Positions 1 to 9,654 of a stretch of DNA of 64,000 bases are shown here, one piece after another. Source of the DNA: Elephas maximus indicus (taxonomy: Eukaryota > Chordata > Mammalia > Proboscidea > Elephantidae); the NCBI RefSeq assembly GCF_024166365.1, contig NC_064837.1:75139553-75203552 (forward strand). Direction: 5' to 3'. The notes beneath the pieces are model-generated. The model ran no database searches. It was not told the DNA's origin and saw nothing but the letters and a program-made list of their open reading frames with translations. Position 1 is the first letter of the stretch. Each line of letters opens with the position of its first letter. Position numbers and translations under genes: made by a program.

Positions 1-27
1 GGCACTGGGTTTTTTTTTTTTTTTTTG
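1..27 (+). mobile_element. AfroSINE 3' tail, cut by window edge
   Basis: The window opens with GGCACTGGG followed by a run of T. This matches the terminal end (GGCAATGGGTTTGG...) of the many complete AfroSINE copies further along. It joins directly to RTE sequence at about 28, so this SINE was probably inserted into the RTE copy that follows. The head and body lie outside the window. Confidence 0.6.
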
Positions 28-232
28 TATAGGCAAAATATTGAATGACACAGGAAACATCAAAAGAAGATGCAAGGAATACACAGAGTCACTGTACCAA
101 AAAGAATTGGTCGATGTTCAACCATTTCAAGAGGTAGCCTACAATCAAGAACTGATGGTACTGAACAAGAAGTTCAAACTGCACTGAACACATTGGTGAA
201 AAGGCTTCAGAATTGATGGAATATCAGTCGAA

Positions 233-812
233 ATGTTTCAAAAAACAGACGCAGAGAGGGAAGTGCTCACTCGTTTATGCCAAGAAATTTGGAAGACAGC
301 TACCTGGCCTACCAACTGGAAGAGATCCATATTTATGCCTATTTCAAAGAAAGGTGATCCAACTGAATGCAGAAATTATCAAACAATATCATTAATATCA
401 CACACAGGTAAAATTTTGCTGAAAATCATTCAAAGTGGTTCCAGCAGTATGTTGTTGGGGAACTACCAGAAATTCAGCCGGATTCAGAAGAGGACATGGA
501 ATGAGGAATATCATTGCTGATGTTGGATAGATCATGGCTGAAAGCAGAGAATGCCATAAAGATGTTTATCTGTGTTTTAACTATGCAAAGACATTTAACT
601 ATGTGAATCATAACAAATTATGGATAACATTGCAAAGAATGAGAATGCCAGAAAACTTAATTGTGCTCATGAGGAACCTGTACATAGGTCAACAGGCAGT
701 TATTCCAACAAAACGAGGGAATACTGTGTGCTTTAAAGCCAGGAAAGGTATGTGTCCGGGTTGTAGCCTTTCACAGTACTTATTCAATCTGTATGCTGAG
801 CAGGTAATTTAA
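233..812 (+). pseudogene. RTE reverse transcriptase remnant
   Basis: Two adjacent frames (233-520 and 534-812) translate to RTE-type reverse transcriptase sequence. The first includes the PTNWKRS and PISKKGDPTECRNYQTISLI blocks of the fingers region. The second carries a degraded palm motif A (CFNYAKTFNYVNHNKLW; the usual aspartates are replaced) and motif B (GCSLSQYLFNLYAEQ). The catalytic YADD region near 870 reads as YADDI in another frame. Loss of the motif A aspartate and the frame breaks make it inactive. Confidence 0.85.
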
Positions 813-1340
813 GAAGCTGGACTATATGAAGGGCATCAGGATTGGAGGAAGACTTATTAACAACCTCCAATATGCAGATGATATACCCTTGTTTGTTCAA
901 AGTGAACAGGACTTGAAGCACTTATTGATAAAGATCAAAGACCACAGCCTTCAGTGTTGATTACACTCAACATAAAGGAAACAAAAATCCTTACAACTGG
1001 ACCTATAAGTAACATCATGATAAATGGAGAAAAGATTGGAGTTGTCAAGGATTTTAGTTTAATTTGTTCCACAGTCAATGCCCATGGAAGCAGCAGTCAA
1101 GAAATCTAATGACGTGTTGCATTGGGCAAATCTGCTGCAAAAGACCTCTTCAAAGCGTTAAAAAGCAAAGGTGTCATTTTAAGGTCTAAGGTGCACCTGA
1201 CCCAAACCTTGGTGTTTTCACTTGCCTCATATGCATGTGAGAGCTGAACAATGAATAAGAAAGACTGAGGAAGACTTGATGGCTTTGAATTCTGGTGTTG
1301 GCAAAGAATATTGAATATATCATTGAGTGCCAGAAGAATG

Positions 1341-1506
1341 GAAACCCTGGTGGCATAGTGGCTAAGAGCTACAGCTGCTAACCAAAAGGTTGGCAGTTTG
1401 AAACCACTAGGGTCTCCTTGGAAACCCTATGGGGCAGTTCTACTCTGTCTTGTAGGGTCACTATGAGTTGGAAACGACTCGAGGGCAATGGGTTTGCTTT
1501 GGTTTG
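1341..1506 (+). mobile_element. AfroSINE with perfect 12-bp target duplication
   Basis: This is a complete tRNA-derived SINE. It has the head GGAAACCCTGGTGGCATAGTGG, an A-box-like TGGCATAGTGG, a B-box-like GGTTGGCAGTTTGAAACC, the body GGGGCAGTTCTACTCTGTC, and the tail GGGTTTGCTTTGGTTT. It is flanked by the direct repeat GCCAGAAGAATG at 1329-1340 and 1507-1518, and the surrounding RTE sequence is continuous once one repeat is removed. It is RNA polymerase III derived and has no coding capacity. Confidence 0.95.
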
Positions 1507-1826
1507 GCCAGAAGAATGAACAAATTTGTCTTGGAAGAAGTATAGCCAGAATGCTCTTTGGAAACAAGGATGGAGAGATTAAGTCTCCAACATACTTTGG
1601 ACATGTAATCAGGAGGGACCAATCCCTGGAGAAGGACATTGTGTTCAATAAAGTAGGTCAGAGAAAAAGAGGAAGACCCTCAATGCGATGGATTGACACA
1701 GTGGCTGCAAGAATGGGCTCAAGCACAACGATGATTATGAGGATGGCGTAGGACTGGGCAGTGTTTAGTTCTGTTGAATGTAGGGTCGCTAAGAATCAGA
1801 ACAGACTCGACGGTACTTAACACAAC

Positions 1827-2566
1827 AAACAATATCTTGTCCTGCAGCCTGGTAAAGTTAGTCTTTAGCATTTATTTGAGAAGGTGGGGCTGAGAATAAA
1901 GCTGATGGTGGAATTTGGGTGCCTCCACTATTTAGGAAAGCAGGCAGAGGAAGTAGAGGGAGTTAAACAGAAGCTGAGATAGGGCAGCACATCATAAAGG
2001 CTCCAGGAAAGAGGGTGCTTGGGAATCAGCAGAATGGCTCCAAGGAGGAAAAAGTTCTCAACTGGGCAAATGCTGGGAGTGATCAGCTAAGATGTGAATA
2101 GTAATGAAACTATTAGTTTAGGTGTTGAGGGCATCACTGGTGAGAGCAATTTAGGTAGGATGTTAAATCATTCTGAGTTTCATGCTTGAAGTGGAGGAGA
2201 AACCGATAGTAAAACCTAATGGGAAAGTGGTGTCTTAGAGCTTAGCTGTGCGGACTGGACCATGTGGGCAGGCTCTGGTGGAACAGCCAGAGGAGGAGAA
2301 GAGAAAGACTGGTGTTAGCAAATGACAAGTAAGCTACAGCAAGCTCCTGGGGAAGCTCTTCACTAATGCATGAATCAGTTCATGCAAGTTATCAAAATGG
2401 GAATAAACAGGCTGTGCCATGTTGTAGAAATAAAGAAAGTCATTAAGTTGTGTATAATACACTGAAATACTATTTTACATAATTATTTCATAATAAAAAT
2501 GTTGGTTTTTATAGATTTAAAATGACATAAGAGCAAGAATTGAGTAGCACTTAGAATCCTTTAGAA
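1827..2566. other. Unclassified intergenic sequence
   Basis: No coding frame, RNA gene or repeat family was recognised here. The stretch is moderately purine-rich (2230-2330) with an AT-rich end near 2450-2520. It separates two RTE fragments in the same orientation. Confidence 0.5.
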
Positions 2567-2828
2567 GTACGGATGGCAAGACTTCAGCTAGCTTACTTTG
2601 GACATGTCATTAGGAAGGACCAAATACTGTAAGAGAATATTATGTTTGGTAAAGTAGAGGGTCAGCGAAAAAGGGGAAAACCCTCAGTGAGACGGACTGA
2701 CACGGTGCCTACAACAATGGACCCAAACATACCAAAGTTCATGAAGATAGGCAAGACTAGGCAACATTTCCATCTGTTGTATATAAGGTTGCCAAGAGTC
2801 AGACCAATTACACAGCAACTAACAAAAT
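2567..2828 (+). mobile_element. RTE 3'-terminal fragment
   Basis: This is a short 5'-truncated copy of the RTE 3' end. It reads through the C-terminal domain (LAYFGHVIRKDQ-like at 2590-2625, then GKVEGQRKRGKPSVRRTDTV at 2648-2707). It finishes near ACACAGCAACTAACAAAATAA. Severe 5' truncation is typical of LINE retrotransposition. Confidence 0.85.
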
Positions 2829-5129
2829 AATAACCTGATTTTTAAATTGAGATTTATGTACGCCAATTTATTAATGAAGAGAAAAGAAAAAGTGGCATGT
2901 ATGTTTCAGTCCTATTGTTATTTTAACATTACAGAATTTACTCCAATAAAAACTTTACTCCAGTAAAAACTCTGTTTATTCTTTTAAGTTTGTAACATAA
3001 GATTTGTATGTTATTTGTCTGTTACTAAGATTTTAACTATTTTCTCCTGAATTGGAACAAAAGGAGAAAATCAGAGTCTTGCTGCCTGTGAAGAAACATC
3101 ACGTTAGTTCACATATTAAAGAGCTAACGCTAGCTCATGAGATTTCGTCTTAATCCTCTAAGTAAATGAGCTCTGACAAACAATTGTGCTTTGTAAAATG
3201 TGCACTGACCCCTAAAGTGAATTATCACTTTATATGCAAATTCATGAAGTGTTACAAACTGGAACTAACATGCCATCTAACTTCAAGTCACAATCAAAGT
3301 AGCCACCAATCAGTACACACATGTTTTGTCAGGAGCGTACGGATAGCTGCCTTTGTCTCTGGTAAGGCAAGAGCTGAAACCAGCCACCCCTGCAAAATCT
3401 CTCCATCATTCTTTCACTTCAACAAGCAAAGGCAGCAACAACCAGTCCAAGCAAATCATACGAAATAAACATTGTATTGCAGAGCAGAGTAACATATTCT
3501 CCAGTTCAGAAATTCTAATGGGGCTACATGCTACCAATAGTGAGACCGGGAAAATGCTTCAGGGTTAATCTAATGGGCAACAGTGATGAGAACTACAGTC
3601 GATTAACCAATACATACCCCCTGCCCAGAGATATTACGATGGGAGAAAAAATGAAATTCCATCCTGCCCTCACAACACTTTCAGCATGGGTGTGACTCCT
3701 CATTAGCTCCTCCTGGATTTTTGCCGTCTTCAACCTGGGAAAGGTCACACTTTCCCATGATGAGGAAGCCAGTGAGCCAGGGCCCCTTAACTTAAGTCAG
3801 CAGCTTCTGGGTTTGCCTTTTGCAGAGCCAACACAAGGTCTCTGATTTATAAGATGTGTCTACACTCAGTTCTGAAGTTTTCTGTTGGCCAGGCCGATTC
3901 ACTTTCCTTCGGTTTGTTTCCCTGGCACAGAAAGAAATGGAAAAGATACAATTACATTTATTTAATAAATTTTCTTTTTTTGAAAAGACAGACACAGCTT
4001 CAGAAGCTGCCTCTCAGAAAAGAGGAGTAATAGAAATACAAACGATGCATTTGCATTTATTTTTCAGTTGCAGGATTTCCCATGGAAACACATGCTCTAG
4101 TTCTGCTTGTGCCATGAGTACATGGTTTATGGCTAAGAAGGAGCACTCTCCCCTGCTCTAGCTGCCTTAGATAACTGGGGCATCCCAGGCTACCCAGAGA
4201 AAAGCTACCCATATGGTTCCTATAAAGCTCCCTCTGAATGTAACTTTCCTCTGCTGCTTCCTAAAGTAGCTCAGCCCATGACTTACAAGACTCTCAACTT
4301 GAACTCCGGCTGATTTCAGGTGGGAAAATAGCTGAAGACAGCCAAATATTTGGGGTGGCCTTCTGTCATTTTTTTTTTTTTTTTTCTGTCAAGGTTTTGA
4401 GACAAGTTGAATTCAGAAAATCCCACACCTTGTTCACTTTAGGAAAATAACTTGGCCAAGGAATACGAGGCATTCAGTAAATCCAGGAAGACAGAGCCGG
4501 CATTTTTAATGAATCACAGTCGACGAATCAGCAGTCAACTGTGGCTGTCAGCTCCAAATGGAAGAGTTCTAGTTTTGCAGCAACTGAGGATGGAATTTCA
4601 AAGTTGTCTTCCAATTACGGAATGCTCAGAGCTCTCTGGCTAGACTCACTTCTAGTGCTGCACAGTTCTGACCTTTGTGGTTCAGATGAAAACAGGGCCA
4701 GTGGGCAATAGCCCACTACTGCCTCAAAGCAGAGCAAGCAGTGCTCCGCTGCTTTTTGTGTGGTTCTTTGGGATGGATGAAGAATGGTGTGCACTGGGTA
4801 AACCTTAGTGGGTGCTACACTACCATGTAAATGTATTGAAATACATATTGGCCCTTATCAAAGCCAACTTTGATTAACTGGACAATCAGTTTAATAAATC
4901 CATAGCAAAGTTTCAGAGCCTACAGAACAAGCAATGATTTTGTTTCTCCTCATGGGATGATGGGATAGTGACAGTGGAAAGAAGACCACCTGTGGTTGAG
5001 AAGCACTCCCTAGCTCATCTATGTGCTCTTTCACACATGTCAGAGTATATCATAATTGTCCCCTGTCCTTTGCTTCTACTATGCTTTGAGTACCCCCAGA
5101 AGAGCTACTAACCCAGTATCAATATCATC
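2829..5129. other. Unclassified intergenic sequence, T-rich tract at 4369
   Basis: About 2.3 kb with no convincing gene. Open frames such as 3166-3468 and 3856-4161 lack recognisable domains, start context or splice evidence. A run of about 16 T lies at 4369-4385. The sequence could contain highly diverged repeats that cannot be named by eye. Confidence 0.5.
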
Positions 5130-5265
5130 TATTGAATACAGGTATTTACCGAATGTATCTCAGTTGCTCATCAGAATATTACTCCTATTTGCTGCTGAAG
5201 AAACTAAAGCTCAGAGAGGTGAATTGAATTCTCAAAGTAACAAAGATGAGTAATTTGCAAACTTT
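5130..5265 (-). mobile_element. MIR SINE fragment
   Basis: The sequence GAAGAAACTAAAGCTCAGAGAGGTGAATTGAATT...AGTAACAAAGATGAGTAA follows the reverse complement of the conserved MIR core (GAGGAAACTGAGGC...AGAGAGGTTAAGTAACTTGCC). Divergence is high, as expected for this old mammalian family. Confidence 0.65.
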
Positions 5266-5280
5266 AGTCCCTTAAAGGGT

Positions 5281-5668
5281 GTCGTGGATTGAATTGTGTC
5301 CTCCAAAGCATGTGTTTCTGTTATAGCAGCACTAGATAACTAAGACAGAATTTGGTACCAGGAGTGGGGGTGCTGTTTAACAGATACCTACAATGTGAAA
5401 GTGGTTTTGGAATTGAGTAATGGGTACAATCTAGAAGAATTTTAAAGTGCCTAATAGTACCTAATGGAAACCCTGGTGGCATAGTGGTTAAGTGCTACAG
5501 CTGCTAACCAAGAGGTCGGCAGTTCAAATCCACCAGGCACTCCTTGGAAACTCTATGGGGCAGTTCTACTCTGTTGCTATGAGTTGGAATCGACTCAACA
5601 GCAGTGGGTTTGGTTTTGGTTTAATAGTGCCTAATAGTAAAAGCCTAGATCTCCTTGATCCCTACACA
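5281..5668 (+). mobile_element. ERVL-MaLR-like LTR/internal fragment, split by AfroSINE
   Basis: The segment TTGAATTGTGTCCTCCAAAG, then TGTTATAGCAGCACTAGATAACTAAGACAG, then TTGGTACCAGGAGTGGGGGTGCTG resembles the LTR 3' end and leader of a mammalian MaLR element. The match resumes after the SINE with AAAGCCTAGAT. It has no coding potential here. The family assignment is from memory; the exact subfamily is unknown. Confidence 0.55.
5466..5622 (+). mobile_element. AfroSINE with 13-bp target duplication
   Basis: A full AfroSINE from GGAAACCCTGGTGGCATAGTGG to GGTTTGGTTTTGGTTT. The flanks AATAGTACCTAAT (5453-5465) and AATAGTGCCTAAT (5623-5635) match at 12 of 13 positions. The B-box region GGTCGGCAGTTCAAATCC is well preserved, which suggests a fairly young copy. 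Confidence 0.92.
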
Positions 5669-6237
5669 TCTGTCAGTTTGTCGTACTGTGGGGGTTTGTG
5701 TGTTTCTGTGATGCTAGAACCTGTGATATGCAGATGGCACAACCTTGAACAAAGATGTCACCTTGAATGCTAAGGCAAGCTTGATCCAAGCCATAGTGCT
5801 TTCAATTGCCTCATATCCATGCAAAAGCTGGGCAATAAATAAGGAAAGCTGAAGAAGAATTGATGCCTTTGAATTACGGTGTTGGCAGAGAATATTGAAC
5901 ATACTATGGGCTGCCAAAGGAAGAAAAAAATTGTTTTGGAAAAATTACAGCCAGAACACTCCTTAGAAGTGAGGATGGTGAGACTTCATCTCACATACTT
6001 TGGGCATGTTATCAGGAGGGATCAGTCCCTGGAGAAGGTCATCATGCTTGGTAAAGTAGAGGGTCAATGTAAAAGAAGACGACCCTCAAGGAGATGGATT
6101 GACACAGTGGCCACAACAATGGCCTGAAGCATAGTAACAACAATTGTGAGTATGATGCTGAACCAGGTGGTGTTTTGTTCTGTTTTACATAGGATTGCTG
6201 TGAGTCAGAATCAACTCTATGGTACCTAACGACAACA
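5669..6237 (+). mobile_element. Internally deleted RTE (5' UTR joined to 3' end)
   Basis: Bases from about 5669 to 5715 (CTGTCAGTTTGTCGTACTGTGG...GTGATGCTAGAA) match the RTE 5' UTR. The same region appears in reverse at 16950-17010. The sequence then jumps to a trace of the RT YADD region (ATATGCAGATGGCACAACCTTG). From about 5752 it follows the RTE 3' part to the terminal GGTACCTAACGACAACAA. Around 2.5 kb of the coding region is missing, so this is a deletion derivative without a functional product. Confidence 0.75.
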
Positions 6238-6239
6238 AT

Positions 6240-6466
6240 TTGCCTTGAAGGGATAGTTAGTTGAATTAAGGACATCAAAGGCAATTCTGGTTAGGGCTCA
6301 GAAGGAAGTGAGGAGAGCTGCAACATTGACGATGGCACAGACGATGAGAAGCAGTGGCAGAAAAACAGCAGCCTCAGAAAAAGGAGACAGGTGCTAGATA
6401 TCACAGAAGCCAACTCACAGAGCAAGAGAGCTGATCACCTTCAGGCAGGAAGGCTCCTGGTTTGCC
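6240..6466 (+). other. Possible continuation of MaLR internal sequence
   Basis: The motif GGTTAGGGCTCAGAAGGAAGTGAGGAGAG and the neighbouring text are reminiscent of ERVL-MaLR internal regions. This is weak evidence. It would fit the MaLR-like fragment at 5281-5668 having been split by the RTE insertion at 5669-6237. Confidence 0.35.
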
Positions 6467-6467
6467 C

Positions 6468-8677
6468 AGTGCAATACATTATTTGATTTTTTGATTGCTG
6501 CTTCCATGGGCATAGATTGTGAATCCAAGTAAAATGAAATCCTTGACAACTTCAATCTTTTTTCCATTTATCATGATGTTGCTTATTGGTCCAGTTCAGA
6601 GGATTTTTGTTTTCTTTATGTTGTGGTGTAATCCATACCGAAGGTTATTATACTCTTTGATCTTCATCAGTAAGTGCTTCAAGTCCTCTTCACTTTGAGC
6701 AAGCAAGGTAGTGTCATCTGCATATTGCAGGCTGTTAATGAGTCTTCCTCCAATCCTGATGCTCTGTTCTTACTTATATAGTCAAGCTTCTTGGATTATT
6801 TGCTCAGCATACATATTGAATAAGTATGGTGAAAGGATATAACCCTGGCACACACCTTTCCTGACTTTAGACCACAAAATATCCCCTTGTTCTGTTTGAA
6901 CAACTGCCTCTTGATCTATGTACAGGTTCCTCATGAGCACAATTAAATGTTCTGGCATTCCCATTCTTCTCAATGTTATTCATAATTTGTTATGATCCAC
7001 ACAGTCAAATGCCTTTACATAGTCAATAAAACCCAAGTAAACACCGTTCTGGTATTCTCTTCTTTCAGCCAGGATCTCTCTGATGTCAACAATGATATCC
7101 CTCATTCCATGTCCTCTTCTGGTGATGTACTGCTGCAACTGCTTTTGAATGATCATCAGTAAAAACTCATTTGCTTGTGATATCAATGATATTATTGGAT
7201 AATTTCTGCAATCTGTGGATCACCTTTCTTTGGAACGGGGAAAAATATGGATTTCTTCCTGTTGGTTGGCCAGGAAGTTTTCTTCCATATTTCTTTACAT
7301 AGGTGAGTGAGCATCTCCAGTGCCGCATCCATTTATTGAAACATCTCAATTGGTATTCCATCGAGCCCTGGAGCCTTGTTGTTTTTCACCATTCCTTTCA
7401 GTGCAGTTTGGACTTCTTCCTTCAGTACCATTGGTTCTTGATCATATATGCTACCTCCTGAAATGGTTGAACATCAACCAGTTCTTTTGGTACAGTGACT
7501 CTGTGTATTCCTTCTGTGCTCTTTTGATGTTTCCTGCATTGTTCAATACTTTTTTCCTGTAGAATCCTTCAATATTGCAACTCAAGGCTTGAATTTTTTC
7601 CTCAGTTCTTTCAGCTTGAGAATTGCCGAGTGTTTTCTTCCTTTTGCTTTTGTAATTCCAGGTCTTTGCACATTTCTTTGTAATACTTCGTCTTCTCAAG
7701 CTGATCTTTGAAATCTTTTTTTCGGCTCTTACTTCATCATTTCTTCCGTTCATTTTAACTACTTGAAATTCAAGAGCATGTTTCAGAACCTCTTTTGACA
7801 TCCATTTTGGTCTCTTCTTTCTTTCCTGTGTTTTTAATGATCTTTTACTTTCTTCATGTATGAAGTCCTTGATGTCATTCCACAACTTGTCTGGACTTCA
7901 GTCACTAGTGCTTATTGCATCAAATTTATTCTTGAAATGGTCTTTAAATCAGGTGGAATATACTCATGATCATGTTTTGGCTGTCAGGGACTTGCTCTAA
8001 TTTTCTTCAGTTTCAACTTGAATTTGCATATGAGCATTTGATGATTTTTTCTGCAGTTGGCCCCTGGCCTTGTTACGACTGATGATACTGAGCTTCTCCA
8101 GGGTCTTTTTTCACAGATGTAGTTGATTTGATTTCTGTGTTTTCCATCTTGCAAGATCCACATGTAGGCACTGTTTATGTTGTTGAAAAGGTATTTGCAA
8201 TGAAGAAGTCATTGGTCTTGCAAAATTCTGTCATGTGACTCCAGCGTCATTTCTATCACTAAGACCATATTTTCCAAATACAGATGCTTCCTTGTTTTCA
8301 ACTTTTGAATTCCAATCACTAGTAAGTATCAATGGATCTTGATTTCATGTTTGATAAATTTCAGACCACAGAAGTTGGTAAGAATCTTCAATTTCCTCAT
8401 CTTTGGCATTACTGTTTAGTGCCCAAATTGGAATAATAATTGTATTTACTGGTCTTCCTTGTATACATATGGATATTATCCTACCACTGACAGTGTTGTA
8501 CTTTAGCATAGATCCTGAAATGTTCTTTTTGACAGTGAATATGACACTATTCCTCTTCTATTTGTCATTCCCAGCATAGTGGACCACATAATGGTTCAAT
8601 TCGAAATGGCCAATGCCAGTCCATTTCAGCTCGCTAATGCCTACGATATCAATCTTTATACGGTCCATTTCATTTTT
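6468..8677 (-). mobile_element. RTE LINE, 3'-proximal portion (split by full-length L1)
   Basis: This is the reverse complement of an RTE element. It runs from the region before the C-terminal domain (6468) back through RT and endonuclease to near the ORF start (8677). The element resumes at 16630, after an inserted L1. It lacks roughly the last 0.55 kb of the RTE, so its 3' end was lost by deletion. Normal target-primed insertion removes 5' ends instead. Stops and frame breaks are present throughout. Confidence 0.9.
6782..7885 (-). pseudogene. RTE reverse transcriptase and linker remnant
   Basis: Consecutive minus-strand frames (7451-7885, 7167-7361, 6980-7186, 6782-6973) read through the RTE linker, fingers and palm. 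Palm motif A is preserved as GFIDYVKAFDCVDHNKL, and motif B as CQGYILSPYLFNMYAEQ. The linker frame reads WNDIKDFIHEESKRSLKTQE. The YADD box lies just beyond, at about 6710-6725, in a further frame. Frameshifts between these blocks disable the protein. Confidence 0.85.
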
Positions 8678-8693
8678 TAAAAATTATATTTAT

Positions 8694-9654
8694 TGTGCTT
8701 TAAGTGAAAGTTCACAAATCAAGTCAGTCTGTCGCATATAAGCTTATATACACCTTACTCCATACTCCAACTTACTCTCCCCCTAATGAGTCAGCCCGCT
8801 CCCTCCTTCCAGTCTCTCCTTTCGTGACAATTTTGCCACTTTCTAACCCTCTCTATCCTCCCTCAAGACAGGAGATGCCAACAGTCTCAAGTGTCCACCT
8901 GATATAAGTAGCTCACTCTTCATCAGCATCTCTCTCCAACACATTGTCCAGTCCCTTCCATGTCTGATGAGTTGTCTTCAGGAATGGTTCCTGTCCTGGG
9001 CCAACAGAAGGTTTGGGGACCGTGACTGCTGGGATTCTTCTAGTCTCAGTCAGACCATTAAGTCTGGTCTTTTGATGAGAATTTGGGGTCTGCATCCCCC
9101 TGTTCTCCTGCTCCCTCAGGGGTTCTCTGTTGTGTTCCCTGTCAGGGCAGTCATCGGTTGTGGCCGGGCACCATCTAGTTCTTCGGGTCTCAGGATGATA
9201 TAAGCCTCTAGTTCATGAGGCTCTTTCTGTCTCTTGGGCTCATAGTTATCGTGTGACCTTGGTGTTCTTCATTCTCCTTTGATCCAGGTGGGTTGAGACC
9301 AATTGATGCATCTTAGATGGCCGCTTGTTAGCATTTAAGACCCCAGACACCACACTTCAAAGTGCGATGCAGAATGTTTCCATAATAGAATTTATTTTAC
9401 CAATTGACTTAGAAGTCCCCTTAAGCCATAGCCCCCAAACCCCCGCCCTTGCTCTGCTGACCTTCGAAGCATTCAGTTTATCCCAGAAACTTCTTTGATT
9501 TTGGTCCAGTCCAGTTGAGCTGACCTTCCGTGTACTGAGTATTGTCTTTCCCTTCACCTAAAGTAGTTCTTATCTACTAACTAATCAGTAAATAACCCTC
9601 TCCACCCTCCCTCCCTCCCCCCCCCGTAACCACAAAAGTAGGTGTTCTTCTCAG
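8694..9654 (-). other. L1 3' UTR with G-rich tract
   Basis: The 3' untranslated region of the nested L1. The same sequence recurs at 24170-25880 (plus strand), 54420-55065 and 59590-60680, so it belongs to the local L1 lineage. On the element strand, 9597-9627 holds a nine-G run followed by AGGGAGGGAGGG. This fits the polypurine, quadruplex-forming tract known from mammalian L1 3' UTRs. Confidence 0.8.

Larger units (their letters stand above)
28..1826 (+). mobile_element. RTE/BovB-clade LINE, 5' part missing, split by an AfroSINE
   Basis: This is a non-LTR retrotransposon of the RTE (BovB-like) clade in sense orientation. It covers the region just before the reverse transcriptase through to the 3' end (CGGTACTTAACACAACAAAC). 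Parts of the RT domain are readable in broken frames at 233-520 and 534-812, and the C-terminal domain at 1519-1751. Stops and frameshifts run throughout, so no product is expected. An AfroSINE sits at 1341-1506 inside it, and LINE sequence resumes precisely after it. The 5' end is beyond the window or was removed by the SINE at 1-27. Confidence 0.85.

Noticed and set aside
1341..1420. tRNA gene (A and B boxes present)
   Set aside because: The boxes belong to the tRNA-derived head of an AfroSINE. The same head recurs throughout the window, no cloverleaf with an anticodon arm is preserved, and a SINE body follows.
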